From positions 16,672,019 to 16,736,018 of the forward strand of contig NC_084705.1 in assembly GCF_033807575.1 (NCBI RefSeq): a stretch of 64,000 nt of DNA. The letters run 5' to 3'. The notes beneath the pieces are model-generated. The model made no database searches and was not told where the DNA came from. It saw only the letters and a list, made by a program, of their open reading frames with translations. How positions within the stretch are numbered: position 1 is the first letter of the stretch; each line of letters begins with the position of its first letter. Below, in pieces: positions 35,216-47,961 of the stretch. A program made the position numbers and the translations under genes. This DNA comes from Cydia pomonella (Eukaryota; Arthropoda; Insecta; Lepidoptera; Tortricidae).

Positions 35216-35318
35216 TTATGTCATTAACGGCCTCAAGCCTAGTCGGTAGTGACCCTGCACTGACCCTGACCCTGCTGGAGGTACTGGTTTCGACCCTTGT
35301 AAGGGCATTTATTTATGT
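35216..35318 (+). mobile_element. tRNA-derived SINE fragment
   Basis: AGCCTAGTCGGTAGTGACCC (A-box region) and GGTTTCGACCCTTGTAAGGG (degenerate B-box) resemble the head of the SINE at 55708-55980, flanked by TTATTTAT runs. The body is absent. Confidence 0.5.
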
Positions 35319-35583
35319 AGGTAAACAATCTTAACATGTCCATTTATTGAAAAACGCTTTTTAAAAATCAGTTACTATTTCTTATGAAAGCAAAAGAATT
35401 TAAATGATCGTATATGATTTATAATTGTGAGATATTTGCCGTGACTTATTTTACAGAAGTGTTTAAAAAAAAAGACACGTCACAATCGCTTACCTTCTAT
35501 CTAATGCAAATAAAAACGGACTATATGTATCTAAGTATGTATTATAGTTATAAATAACCTTAAATATATTATCCTTGGATAAC

Positions 35584-36597
35584 TATACCCTAATTTATAA
35601 TTAAATTCCATCAAATCTACCAAGAAATATCACTGTCACAATGACATCTGTCAACGTCAGTATGACGGACCAGATGTCACCAACCTTTTTGGAATCATAA
35701 AAAATATTATTACGAACATAATAAAACCGTTTTTGTATGGAATACAGAAATTACGTCAAAATATGTGACCGAAACCCGATTTCTGACACTCCATTTTCTA
35801 TACCTTTAATGAAACGCTGCCAACTACATAAATGAAGGGTTTTTGTTAAATGTGTCGCCTGTACTTCGACTCTTAGATGTTTGTTATGTTAGTTATGTAT
35901 ATAAGTAAATATTTATTCAAAATTACGCACTTAATCTTTAAGCACTTATCATTTATACAGTACAAGCCTTACTCAGTTGGGGACTAGAGTATTTATAAAA
36001 CATGCTGGGTACGCTGGGTGAGGTGGCATCTACATACAATTTATAATCTTAAAATGCCAAATCTCGCAAAATTGTATTTAGATGACATCTGTTCTTTTCT
36101 GATTACCCTTTCTGTTTGAAAAATACTATAAGTAACAGACGTCAGATGCCGACTAAAGTGCCAACTTGACTTGACAAGTGAGTGTCATGGCCGGCATAAA
36201 TCTATCATGGTAACCATAACGGCGTATTACACTATCCTGTAGTTCTCGTTTTCGAATTTACGTTTTAAGGTATAGAAATAATACTAATAATACACATCTT
36301 AAGACGATAATGGTATTGTATTAAAACCAAATGTTGTTTAGACCTGAAGTATTGCCATTTCAAAACGAAAATTTCTACCTCAAAATAGTTTAAATTCAAT
36401 ATTAATTTATGGGACTGCTTTTTTAACAAGTCTAATTATTTGAACTTAGCATTTAAATTTTGTATTTCAAATTAGTGGTAAATTATTTATTTACGTGCAT
36501 TCTTTCGCCAATAATATATTTACTATTTATGGAACGTTTCATTTTACTGGCAACACAGTGGTAGATTTGATGGAATTTAATTATGATTCAGGGTATA
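35584..36597. mobile_element. ~1-kb element with 39-bp terminal inverted repeats
   Basis: 35584-35622 (TATACCCTAATTTATAATTA start) is inverted at 36559-36597 with three mismatches; both arms contain AAATTCCATCAAATCTACCA. No coding sequence or clear target duplication. Confidence 0.7.
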
Positions 36598-37113
36598 TAT
36601 CTGGGGAACCTGAATATCAGAAGTAAATGTCCATAACGCTCTTTGTGATTACTTCAAAGTTAGGTTGACCTTAGTCTATAATAAAGGGTAAACTAACCTA
36701 TGATCGGTTCTGTAACAGAACATTTGTACCTACTTTGTAGGAAAGTTGATGACTTTCCTACAAAATAAGAAACTTTGGTTTAGAAACAAGAAAAATCTTA
36801 CCTATAGGTATACCTATTTGAGCATCAAAATCAGCTATATTCAGCGAAGGGTTTGAAACTTTCAGAAATAAAGTTTATCTATTACAGTAGCAAACGCCAG
36901 TAGTGATCGACGTTGGAGGTAAGTTTTATCTCAGTTCCGCTTTTGTAACGCTTGTCTAACCATAATAGCGGAGACAACGTCCGAAGTTAAGCATGTCGGT
37001 GATTAAGCAGCCTTTGTCTTAAAGGACCGCGTACCAGTAAACTATTTTTATGACATAGTCCTTTCCGGGCGATAATTCGCAAAATGGTTAAGGGAGATGT
37101 ATCGTGATACTAA
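36598..37113. other. non-coding DNA, no gene seen
   Basis: No recognised feature. Confidence 0.3.
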
Positions 37114-38310
37114 AGGTCCCTTTTTTTAGTTTTTTCGTACAGTGGCCCACAGCAAAAAATGCTCTATCACATGAATAATCTATATAAAATTGCCTACAAG
37201 AAAGATTCCGTATACTTTTTCGCTAGGATCAACATTTAAAAAGATTTTACAGCGGGAAAGTTAATTAATATCAATTTTATGGTCCAATTTTCTATATTTT
37301 CGTAAATAGCTCTTAATCGGTGGCCAATAGCAAAAAACGTTGTGAAACGTAAATAATCTATTCAATTTTTTCTACAAAAAAGATTCAGTACACTTTTTGC
37401 AGTTAATTAAAATCAATTCTAAGGTGTCTTTCCCTTAGTTTTTCGTAAATAATTTGTAAAGTATGACCCATAGCAAAAAATGTCTTATGCATCAATAATA
37501 ACAATAAAATGTTCTACAAGAGACATACGGAACACTTTTCACTAGGATCAATATTAAATGAGATATTAAAGGGGAAAGTTAATTATATCAATTTCCAGGT
37601 CCTTGTTTTGGTCCGTCTTTCGCAATTCAAAAAATGTTCTGAGACATAAATAATTTATATAAAAGTTCCTACACAAAACATTTAAAATAGTTTTCTCGGG
37701 GATCAATATTTAAAAGATATTAGAGGGGGAAGTTAATTACAATAAATTCTCATGTCCTTTTTTTAGTTTTTCGTAAATAATTTGTAAAAAATGACCTATA
37801 TCAAAAAAACGTATACATAAACATTTAAGATAAAATTTTCTACAAAAAACACCTGGAATACTTTTCCCTAGGATCAATATTCATTAGGTAACATTTTAAA
37901 GCGAGAAACTTAAATAATGTGTAGAATTGATTAAAATTAACTTACGCCGTTTAATATCCAATTAAATATTGATCCTAGCGAAAATAAGTAACATATCTTT
38001 TTTGTAGAAAATTTTATGTTTATTTTTTTTTTTTTTCACTGGAGCACCGTTTAAGAGTAATTTACGAAAAACTAAAAAGGAGCTATGAATTGATTGTAAT
38101 TAACTTACCCCCTATAATATCTTTTTAAATAGTGATCCTGGAGAAAAGTGTTCCGAATGTTTTTTGTAGAAAATTTTATATGCATTATTTATGTATAAGA
38201 ACGTGTTTTGCTACGGGCTACCGTTTACGAGTTATTTATGAAAAACTAAAAAGGTACTTTAAAATTGATTATCATTAACATTCCGCCTTTAGTATCTTTT
38301 TAAATATATC
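37114..38310. repeat. degenerate ~160-bp tandem array that inverts
   Basis: About five direct units start near 37114, 37281, 37423, 37599 and 37752. Each contains TTAGTTTTTCGTAAATAA-like, CTACAAAA, TAGGATCAATATT and GAAAGTTAATTA blocks. From about 37920 the same blocks continue in inverted order and orientation (ATTAACTTACGC, ATATTGATCCTAGCG, TTTTGTAGAAAATTTTAT, TACGAAAAACTAAAAAGG) for a little over two units. Unit borders are approximate because the copies are diverged. Confidence 0.65.
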
Positions 38311-39342
38311 ATATACCATTTTTGTGTGGAATTTAATAAGCTTCTGTTTCGCCATACACAATATTCACATAAAACTCATAGATCCTGAGAAAAAAAGAAA
38401 AAACAAAAAAGACGTATACTTCTCGTGATGGCACCTGATCCTCGTGTCCCCAAAGCGCGAATTTTAACGAACGTTAATATGGATCCCAGAGTTTGTATGT
38501 GTCAAATTTGATTACTGTCGCTATTTTTTGAACTCCATTTAAAACCTAAACTCTGTTTTTGCAGTCAAAATATTTAGCCATAAACATTTTTTCCTTTGTT
38601 AATTTTGTACTGCATAGCACTCGTGTACCAATTATCGATCTACTGATGTCTGTTTTATTGAAATTCGCTCAATAATTTAGGTGCTAGAAGAAAAAATATG
38701 ATTTAATATTCTCCGTCCACTCAAGGACTACTGATTTTTCTTTAATAAAACAAGTGTAAACAGGTTGTGAAGGGCAAGAGAAATCTACCGATATGTAATT
38801 TTTAAAAATCTGGCCAGTATCCTAAGCTATAGGTTGTACTGAATCATCAGTACTTAAACCCATAATCCTACTTTCTGGTTAAGTCGCAGTCAAGTAAAAT
38901 GTTGATTGATATCGGGGTAGACCATGTACAAATGTATACACAAAAGTGGAATTAATATTCCTCCGAGTTTCCTATTAAATGAATGTCCCCTGAAATACAC
39001 TTTAAAAGCGCTAAACCTAGATTCAGCTAGTATTTTCTATAACAAGATGTATTTTTTTCTAAAAGATATCCCGACTTTATTGTGTAGAATATAATAAGCT
39101 TTAATATTGTCTTACATCACATTTTCCTATTTAACGTAGATTTTGAGTAAAACGCGAATTTCTTCAGGATGGTACACACTTTCCAAGCTGGCTGCGATTT
39201 CTCGAGGTCCCCAAATGTCAAATGGTATGGACATGAATAAGGAGCCTTTAATTTACATACATGCCAACTTTCAGGACTATCTCAGTGATTTCGAGGTTTG
39301 TTCTATTCCGATTCTGCTATGTAGGATGTTCGCCTGATTAAA
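38311..39342. other. non-coding DNA, no gene seen
   Basis: No recognised feature; open frames are short. Confidence 0.3.
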
Positions 39343-39997
39343 TCGGTACCTGCTAAGTATTCTGAGCAAAGTGCAAAATCAGGATTTTTTAGGAGCGGTT
39401 CAAAAGTACAACGAAACCCAACTTCCTATAAATGTATTTCCATAAAATTTTGGATTTGTTCTGGCGAATCCTCTTAGATTATGACTGCATTAATGGAATT
39501 TTAAAATTTATAGCTTTCTAAGATATAAGAGTATCAGTAAACTCCAGTATATGCGAATTTTAGCAGAGCCAACAAGCACTTGAACCAGTATACGCCAAAA
39601 TTTGCCATTTTTTATGATAAAATTTGATTAAAAGTAGAATTTTATATTACTTAACTATCAAAACATTGAAAATTTATCAAATGAATGTAGTTTAAATTGT
39701 TATCATCAGTTTTTTTATCACGTCGACCCAGTGACTTTAACAGTATGCCACAAGCCACAACTTTTTTTACCGTCCTCCGCGTACCGTGTACTGTGGTGCA
39801 AGTGACTTACTTTAGTATACAACGTCCGAGTATATCAAATGATGTTAGTTGCATTATATACGTCACTTTATTTCCGAAAATAATACGAAATTCAGCATGA
39901 AATTTCAGCACTAAATATTGATATTTTAATAATAAATAAAAAACGTGAATTAATAAAATTGTCACTTGCCTCAGTATACTTAGAAGGTATCGAAATT
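39343..39997. mobile_element. MITE-like element, diverged relative of 54878-55560
   Basis: The ends TCGGTACCTGCTAAG (about 39343) and CTTAGAAGGTATCGA (about 39982) are degenerate forms of the other copy's 17-bp ends. Interior blocks (TGCAAAATCAGGATTTT, CAGAGCCAACAAGC, TTTTTTTATCACGTCGACCC) are found inverted in 54878-55560. Confidence 0.55.
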
Positions 39998-40017
39998 AGC
40001 TGACTGTAGAAAAGAGA

Positions 40018-40170
40018 ACATATACTTTGGCCATAGAATGTCTCATTTTAAACATAAATAGAGAAAATCAAACTGAATTTGTCTTACGCTAGTACTAGCA
40101 CCCAAAAAGGGGGAGAGTATAGTTTGTTTTCTTATTTACTGACAAATTTGGTTTGCCAGACTATAAATTA
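40018..40170 (-). repeat. dispersed repeat, inverted copy of 27050-27195
   Basis: Reads in reverse as the 27050-27195 repeat (ATAGTCTGGCAAACC ... TTTAAAATGAGACA). No coding sequence. Confidence 0.65.
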
Positions 40171-42402
40171 GACATAATTATATTTGAAACATTTTTAAAC
40201 TTGGCACCATTTAATACCAATTGATTGTTTCCCATTTGTAGCAGGATCATTTATCTAGATATATAAAGCTGTACCTAGAAACAATCCTCAACCAAACAGT
40301 GCCATAAAAGTATCACCCCATAACTTATGACATAGTTAAACAACAAAGCGCTAGCGTTGCGGTCGTAACTTCGTCATGTTAAAAATCTTTAAAGAGTTTG
40401 ACGTCCCCGCTCCCCGAAGCGTTTACTTGCATAGAAGACCGAGTAGAGTGCTGAAGACATTTGGCGCGCTAACTTATGACATAATTTATAAACAGGGAAA
40501 CACGAAAACCTAAACAGGGAAAGGCGATGAAGAATTTACGTCTTAATTTGATGGAATAAATAGCGCTCCAATTTATGATGCTCATGATAAATTTGACCAC
40601 TTACGAAATATTATAGTTTACTTGATGCACTTGCATAAATACAGACGTGATCACTGATCCTGCTGATACTTTGTTCTTACGTCTGTTTTTGTAAGTTTAA
40701 TTAATGTGTTTGTTTTTGTGGTTATATATGGTTGATAATATTGAGTGCATTAACAAAAAAAAACAACATAAACTCTTCGTGATCCAGATGATTTTAAAAT
40801 ATGTGAATTTATTGTACTTAGTGTAGCGAAACGCTACTACATCTGTCGTAGTTTTGTAGAATTACCGCCGTGCCTTGGTCAGGTTGTTTTTAGTGTTTTG
40901 GCCATGTTTCGCTGATGTTGATTCACGCGGATACTGTTAGGTGGCGCTTATAGCAAAAACGCGAAAACGCCGACCTTCTTCGTATAATTCCTGGCCGTTT
41001 CTAATAAATTAAGTGCATATTTGCGCTTATTTTGAATTTAAATTTTTATGGAATATTCGAAAAAGAAAAGATTGAAGTTGTTTTTTGGGCAGATGGTTTT
41101 GGGTATTTTGAGTGGAAAAGTCGTTTGTGTTCCCGGGTCGTTTTTAACCAGTTTTGCAATTTATAGCCAGTTTGATAGTTAACACGAAGTCTTTTTAAGT
41201 GCGCGTAAATCCACGGGTGGAGAGGCTCCTTGTAACAGTTGACTACCAAAGGCGCGCGTAAATCGGCGCCCGAAGAGGAGGGGCTCCTCGTAAACAGTTA
41301 GTCACCAAAGCCGTGCGCAGGTCGGCGCTAAGCAGTGGTGGAGTGAAGAAACCTCATCGTTATCGCCCGGTCTGCTGCAATACGTGCTCGCCAGGCAGCG
41401 AGTGAGGCTTACCTCGTCGGCCTGTTTGAAGTCGCCAACTTGTGCACCATCCATGCTACACAAGTAAATTTGAATCCAGCTGCCCATTTGTCCCCTTTAC
41501 CCTGTTTCCCCTGAACTTCAAGGTCGAAATATTTTAAAATTTTAACGTTAGTTTTCCAGTTCCAATTTTTATAACCAGCTAATTATTTCTTGTGTATTTT
41601 TGTGCCATATTTTTGTTTTTGCCATTTGTTAAGAGTCCTTATTCCTACAGACGAGCGTATTTTGTAAAATGCTTCCTTTTTCATTCAAGATTACGACGTA
41701 ACTATTAGTATTTATTCAAAAACTGATAACGTACTGAAATAATCGTTTCCTAAACTAGGGGCTCCAACAGTTCAAATTTTCATTTTCTCTTTTAAACCTC
41801 TTTTTTAATGAGGTTTTTTGGGAGTCTTTTCCAAATTTTGCAGTGAGATGTGGCGTTTCGGTTCTCAATTTTGCTATAAACAAGAATCATTTGGTACATG
41901 AATGACTACAATTTGATTCAACATATCTCGTACGAGGGGCTGGAATGATTAACAATCGAAGATTCATTTGAAAAAACTGATAAAATACCTTCCGAGTTTT
42001 CTTCATTTTTTTGGCGAAAACAGGGTTTTATTATATTTTATTTCCGCAAATTGTACGCATATTTTGCTTTAAAAATAATATTATAGCAAACTGTAACTTT
42101 ATGTTAACCTATAAAAAAAAAATCGTAACTATGGGACCTACATTGCCGTAAATTTATATTTTTTTAAAACACGTATAAATCACGCAGCAGCGACGCCCCG
42201 CTCTCAGTCCGCGCGGAGCGCGCTTAGAGGACGGACCTGTGCTCGATTGTCAGGCATTCGTTGCGATCGTAATCAGCTACGGAGTTCCGAGAAGTGCTAT
42301 ATACTGCGATTAGAAAATCTTAATAAAAGTTCATTTTTTACAGTATGCCTAACAGACTCGCTTATTGATGGATTTTCAGTGTTACTTTTTTTTTTTATAC
42401 TA
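40171..42402. other. non-coding DNA, one GC-richer stretch, no gene called
   Basis: About 41060-41500 is GC-richer and holds two diverged copies of a motif with GGCTCCT(T/C)GTAA and a CAGTT(G)A...ACCAAAG block about 60 bases apart, with minus-strand open frames of 61-67 codons. This may be a decayed retroelement, but no domain is visible. Confidence 0.3.
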
Positions 42403-42577
42403 AGTCGGTGGCAAACAAGCATACGGCCCGCATATGTACGCCTGCAACTCCAGAGGAGTTACATGCGCGTTGCCGACCCTAACCCCCTCCCGCCCCTCGT
42501 TGAGCTCTGGCAACCTTACTCACCGGCAGGAACACAACACTATGAGTAAGGTCTAGTGTTATTTGGCTGCGATTTTC
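42403..42577 (+). repeat. dispersed lepidopteran repeat
   Basis: Starts AGTCGGTGGCAAACAAGCAT and ends near GGTCTAGTGTTATTTGGCTG. The inverted relative is at 29583-29705. It abuts the left end of the satellite array. Confidence 0.6.
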
Positions 42578-44818
42578 TGAAAAACGCATTTTCACTTGAA
42601 ATTACGTTAGGGTTTGCATTATTATTTTTGACCCGGATGAAGTCCAAGTTCTCATGATGGAGTCAGGAGTTGGTCACCAGAACTCCTAATCTACTAATTA
42701 TAATCCCATCGTGTTTGGGCTCAAAAGATTTGCCCTGACGAACACCATCGATCTAGATGAGGTCCAGGGTCTCATGATGGAGTCAGGAGTTGGTCACTAG
42801 AACTCCTAATCTACTCATTATAATTCCATCGTGTTTGGGCTCAACAGAGTTGCCCTGATGAGCACCTTCAATCTAGATGAGGTCCAGGGTCTCATGATGG
42901 AGTCAGGAGCTGGTCACCAGAACTCCTAATCTACTCATCATAACTCCATCGTGTTTGGGTTCAATAGAGTTGCCCTGACGAGCACCATCAATCTAGATGA
43001 GGTCCAGGGTCTCATGATGGAGTCAGGAGCTGGTCACCAGAACTCCTAATCTACTCATCATAACTCCATCGTGTTTGGGCTCAATAGTTTTGCCCTGATG
43101 AACACCATCGATCTAGATGAGGCCCAGGGTCTCATGATGGAGTCAGGAGTTGGTCACCAGAACTCCTAAACTACTCATCATAACCTCATCGTGTTCGGGC
43201 TCAATAGATTTGCCCTGACGAGCATCATCAATCTAGATAAAGTCCAGGGTCTCATGATGGAGTCAGGAGTTGGTCACTAGAACTCCTAATCTACTCATTA
43301 TAATTCCAACGTGTTAGGGCTCAAAAGATTTGCCCTGATGAGCACCATCGATCTAGATGAGGTCCAGGGTCTCATGATGGAGTCAGGAGTTGGTCACCAG
43401 AACTCCTACTCTACTCATCATAACTCCATCGTGTTTGGGCTCAATAGAGTTGCCCTGACGAGCACCTTCAATCTAGATGAGGTCCAGGGTCTCATGATGG
43501 AGTCAGGAGCTGGTCACCAGAACTCCTAATCTACTCATCATAACCCCATCGTGTTTGGGTTCAATAGAGTTGCCCTGACGAGCACCATCAATCTAGATGA
43601 GGTCCAGGGTCTCATGATGGAGTCAGGAGCTGGTTACCAGAACTCCTAATCTACTCATCATAACTCCATCGTGTTTGGGCTCAATAGATTTGCCCTGATG
43701 AACACCATCGATCTAGATGAGGCCCAGGGTCTCATGATGGAGTCAGGAGTTGGTCACCAGAACTCCTAAACTACTCATCATAACCTCATCGTGTTCGGGC
43801 TCAATAGATTTGCCCTGACGAGCATCATCAATCTAGATAAAGTCCAGGGTCTCATGATGGAGTCAGGAGTTGGTCACTAGAACTCCTAATCTACTCATTA
43901 TAATTCCAACGTGTTAGGGCTCAAAAGATTTGCCCTGATGAGCACCATCGATCTAGATGAGGTCCAGGGTCTCATGATGGAGTCAGGAGTTGGTCACCAG
44001 AACTCCTACTCTACTCATCATAACTCCATCGTGTTTGGGCTCAATAGAGTTGCCCTGACGAGCACCTTCAATCTAGATGAGGTCCAGGGTCTCATGATGG
44101 AGTCAGGAGCTGGTCACCAGAACTCCTAATCTACTCATCATAACCCCATCGTGTTTGGGTTCAATAGAGTTGCCCTGACGAGCACCATCAATCTAGATGA
44201 GGTCCAGGGTCTCATGATGGAGTCAGGAGCTGGTTACCAGAACTCCTAATCTACTCATCATAACTCCATCGTGTTTGGGCTCAATAGATTTGCCCTGATG
44301 AACACCATCGATCTAGATGAGGCCCAGGGTCTCATGATGGAGTCAGGAGTTGGTCACCAGAACTCCTAATCTACTCATCATAACCTCATCGTGTTCGGGC
44401 TCAATAGATTTGCCCTGACGAGCATCATCAATCTATCTATTGAGCTCGAATACGATGGAATTATAATGAGTAGATTAGGAGTTCTAGTGACCTACTCCTG
44501 ACTCCATCATGAGACCCTGGACTTCATCTAGATTGATGGTGCTCATCAGGGTAAATCTATTGAGCCCAAACTCGATGGAGTTATGAGTAGATTAGGAGTT
44601 CTGGGGAGTTCTGGTGACCAACTCCTGACTCCGTCATGAGACCCTGGACCTCATCTAGATCGATGGTGTTCGTCAGGGCAAATCTTTTGAGCCCAAGCAC
44701 GATGGAATTATAATGAGTAGATTAGGAGTTCTGGTGACCAACTCCTGACTCCATCATAAGAACCTGGATGGACTTCATTCGGGTCAAAAATAATAATACA
44801 AACCCTAACGTGATTTCT
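42578..44818. repeat. 120-bp satellite with 600-bp higher-order repeat and inverted end
   Basis: About 15 direct 120-bp units run from about 42630 to 44430 (for example GGTCCAGGGTCTCATGATGG at a fixed position in each). Five units form a 600-bp higher-order repeat: 43201-43740 recurs exactly at 43801-44340, and the preceding 600 bp differ at only a few sites. From about 44431 roughly three units continue inverted. The outer flanks TTACGTTAGGGTTTG ... TTTTTGACCC (42582-42640) and the inverse (44780-44815) also match, so the locus is one large inverted repeat. Each unit holds the small stem AGGAGTT/AACTCCT. Open frames of 72 codons inside are by-products of a stop-losing variant. Confidence 0.9.
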
Positions 44819-44838
44819 AATAACACTGAAACTCTATA

Positions 44839-45261
44839 GCACTAATGTGCGCAAACGATTGGCATCTTGACTACGCAGCATGGGTGCGTAGCCACCATGC
44901 CAATCGATACGACAACGAAACACTATCTGTCTCTCTCTCGTACTAATATGCACAAACGATTGGCATCTTGGCTGGGCAGCATGGGTGCGTAGCCAACATG
45001 CCAAACGTTTACGATACGACAAGGAAACACTATCTGTCTCTCTATCGCACTAATATGCGCAATCGATTGGCTTCTTGGCTAGGTATCATGGGTGCGTAGC
45101 CAACATGCCAATCGTTTACGATACGACAACGAAACACTACTCTCTCTCTATCGCACTAATATACGCAAACGATTGGTATTTTGGCTAGGCACTAAGCAAG
45201 TGTGTGGCCAACATGCCAATCGTTTACGATACGACAACGAAACACTATCTGTCTCTCTATC
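44839..45261 (+). repeat. four-unit ~106-bp tandem repeat of hairpins
   Basis: Units start with CACTAATATGCGCAAACG near 44839, 44939, 45047 and 45153. Each carries AACGATTGGCAT and its inverted partner ATGCCAATCGTT around GGGTGCGTAGCC, and ends in GAAACACTATCTGTCTCTCT. Units 1 and 4 are the most diverged. The array directly follows the 120-bp satellite. Confidence 0.85.
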
Positions 45262-47961
45262 GCACTAATATACTTTATTTATACCTGCAGTCATTTAGTA
45301 ACTTCTTCATTTTCCATTGGTGTGAAAGAGACAGAATAAAGAGCAAGGGTTATAGTACACTCTGTAGTCTGTACACTTAGTAGTAGTGTACATAAAAAAA
45401 AACTACTGTGCATATACAATAAAATAAAGAGTGCCCATATGATATCATATGACACTAAAATTAATGTTGCTTGAAATTATATTGAAAACTATCAAGATTA
45501 TTCTAGTCTTCATTGAAACGCGCGTCGCGTTGCCGGCGCTCGCGTACCGAGCGCCAACGCCATCTATCGAGCGTTATTTCGTGAAATCGGAGAACGCTCC
45601 AAGGATTAAGGGCTCTTAAAGATCTGTGATCCGCACACTACAATTCCTCAAAATTCTAAAAGCCTCGTTTGACGGGCGGTATAAATAAACGGTTCAAAAT
45701 TTAGGTATCATTTGCCAACGTTTCAACCATCATCGTCCATAATATTCACCACATTAATAAATTTTTTCCTTCCAGCTAAATTTTCAGCCGTATTCCTTTT
45801 TTTACCTTTCATTTTTGACATTGTAGACATTGAGTGAGTTCGTGATTTCTGTATAATTTGTTGTATCCTTTTGCTTTTTGGTCATTTTTACATCATTTTT
45901 AACTCAATCTTTGGCAATGTATGAGAATCCGCAGAGCGTCATAGAATATTCAAGTGTTTTTAGGGCATCTCTCGGCTCTTTCTTCTAGCTGATTTTAATA
46001 ATGAAATTTCGCCCAAAGTTTCCTAACGTCACAACCTGCCGACAACAAAGGCGGCGTGTGGCATGTGCTATTATTATGCTAATACGCGGATTGAGCGGTT
46101 TGTCTTTCTTTGACATTCTTTGTCAGTTGAAAGATTTAATTTTGGTAAAATTAATGTCGGAAGCCAAGAATTAGTGTCGGTAATCAGGTATAATACATAA
46201 TTTATTGAAACACGATCCCAAGGTTGACATCTATTTTTTAAAAGTGCCTTCATTATGCTATTGACTTTAGGAATTCGCGCATATGAAATTAGTGATAACA
46301 CCTTGTTAACAGTCGCCTAAGAAACAATTCCTCATAGTATTTCTCCTAGTTCTTTCACTTGAAACTACCACTATCTTGTAAGTTGTATAATTTAGTTATA
46401 GAATAATATAATATATTATATCACAGGCTAAGGCTTAACAATTAATAAACATTGATTTTGGTTTGTTAATTATTTTATCCTCAGCCACGCTCTCAGTTTC
46501 CTGGCTCTCAATTTCCATAAAATGGTTATGAATCCATAATTTTCAAAAAAAATCCTATTCCACTAAATATAATGGGTCTATTGCCTAAATAAAAAAACAT
46601 TCATTCAATATTGCACTATTCCACTATTTTACAGCAGGACCCCTGTTTTTTTTATCTGTCTAAAAGTATTTTTATTGCCTACGACACTAATAAAATACAT
46701 AAACAGGGTTAAGGTAGTAACCAGTCAAATCAGGTTCTCTTTACTACGCACGATTATTTAATATAAATAAAAGAGGTATTTATTGTAGAAGGCGTATAAA
46801 GGTTAAGAAAAACTCGTTCTTTCGAGTTTGACAACAGAACTAGATACTTAGTGTTATGCAGTCTGCCGCAAGTGCCGCAAGTAGGTACAAAAAACAATCT
46901 CGGTGGAATTGGGCACACAACTAATGGCTGATATTGCCGTCTCATTCTTTAGTTTATACATCTTCAAATTCTTATTTCATTTCATAGTTGCCATTTTATC
47001 TCCTCTGTGGTCATAGTAATATTGTTATTGTGGGTGCGTCAATAATTTCTGTTGTTTTGAAGTTTTTCTGTGGCAATAATTGGTTTTAATTCGTGCAAAA
47101 TGATTTATTGAAACGGACTGTGCTTTTTTTAAGCATGCGACCGTGGAAACGTTATACTCGTAGAACTTGTGTTATTTGTAGATTTCGTGCCTACTTAAAC
47201 GAAAATTATATATTTAGTCCCGTACTACCGAGTACCGCAGCATTATGCTTTATTCGTAGAAATATTGTTTTTTTTTGTTCGTAACACTAGTGTTGCTCTT
47301 GATAACTATCGATAGCTAGGCAACGTGTGCATACAGCACTATTCGTTTTGCTATGGCATCCAAGTTGGCACTCCTGTTGCTTTGCTGTTGCACTAGACTT
47401 CTGCCAAATTGATTCCATTGGCCAGTAAGAAGGTCCTGTCTCTTAAAACGTAGTGGTTATTCTCTTTGGTGCTATAGCTACTGCGTCATATATTTTCCAG
47501 GAATTGAATTGTCAAACGTAAACTTTTGACACCAAACAACGGCATGCTCTACGAGCACACTAAAAGTAACTACCGAACAACGATTTGACATTGGCAAAAT
47601 CATCATAGATTTGATGGAAGCCATATTTTAAAGAAGAAGAAGAACCAGAGTTACTGCATAATGTACATCTATATCGGCTGTCAAATTCGACGTAAGAATT
47701 TTCTTAGTCCTCTTTTACTAGTAATAAAGTTATTATAAATAAGAGCGCATTCTGTGTGACATCAAAATTCGTGGACCTCTTTTTTCATTTTGAATAACTG
47801 GAAGCGCCAAAAAAAGTATAGTTCATTATTGTCAAAGCTCGGAAGTAGCTACTTGCTGGCTGAGGATTCATTTTAAACGGACGATCTTGGAAGTCCGTTT
47901 AATATAGTGTTTTTCTCAAAAATGGTGCAAGAAATATAAATATAATAGAAATATTTTACAG
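45262..47961. other. non-coding DNA, no gene seen
   Basis: A GC-rich 100-bp patch lies at about 45515-45610. Open frames up to 75 codons have no domain. Confidence 0.35.

Noticed and set aside
43311..43529. 72-codon frames repeated exactly at 43911-44129
   Set aside because: They are by-products of the 120-bp satellite (120 is divisible by three) in units where one variant removes a stop; most units contain TAA in that frame.
42578..44818. CRISPR-like regular array
   Set aside because: The whole 120-bp unit is repeated with no unique spacers, and the context is eukaryotic.
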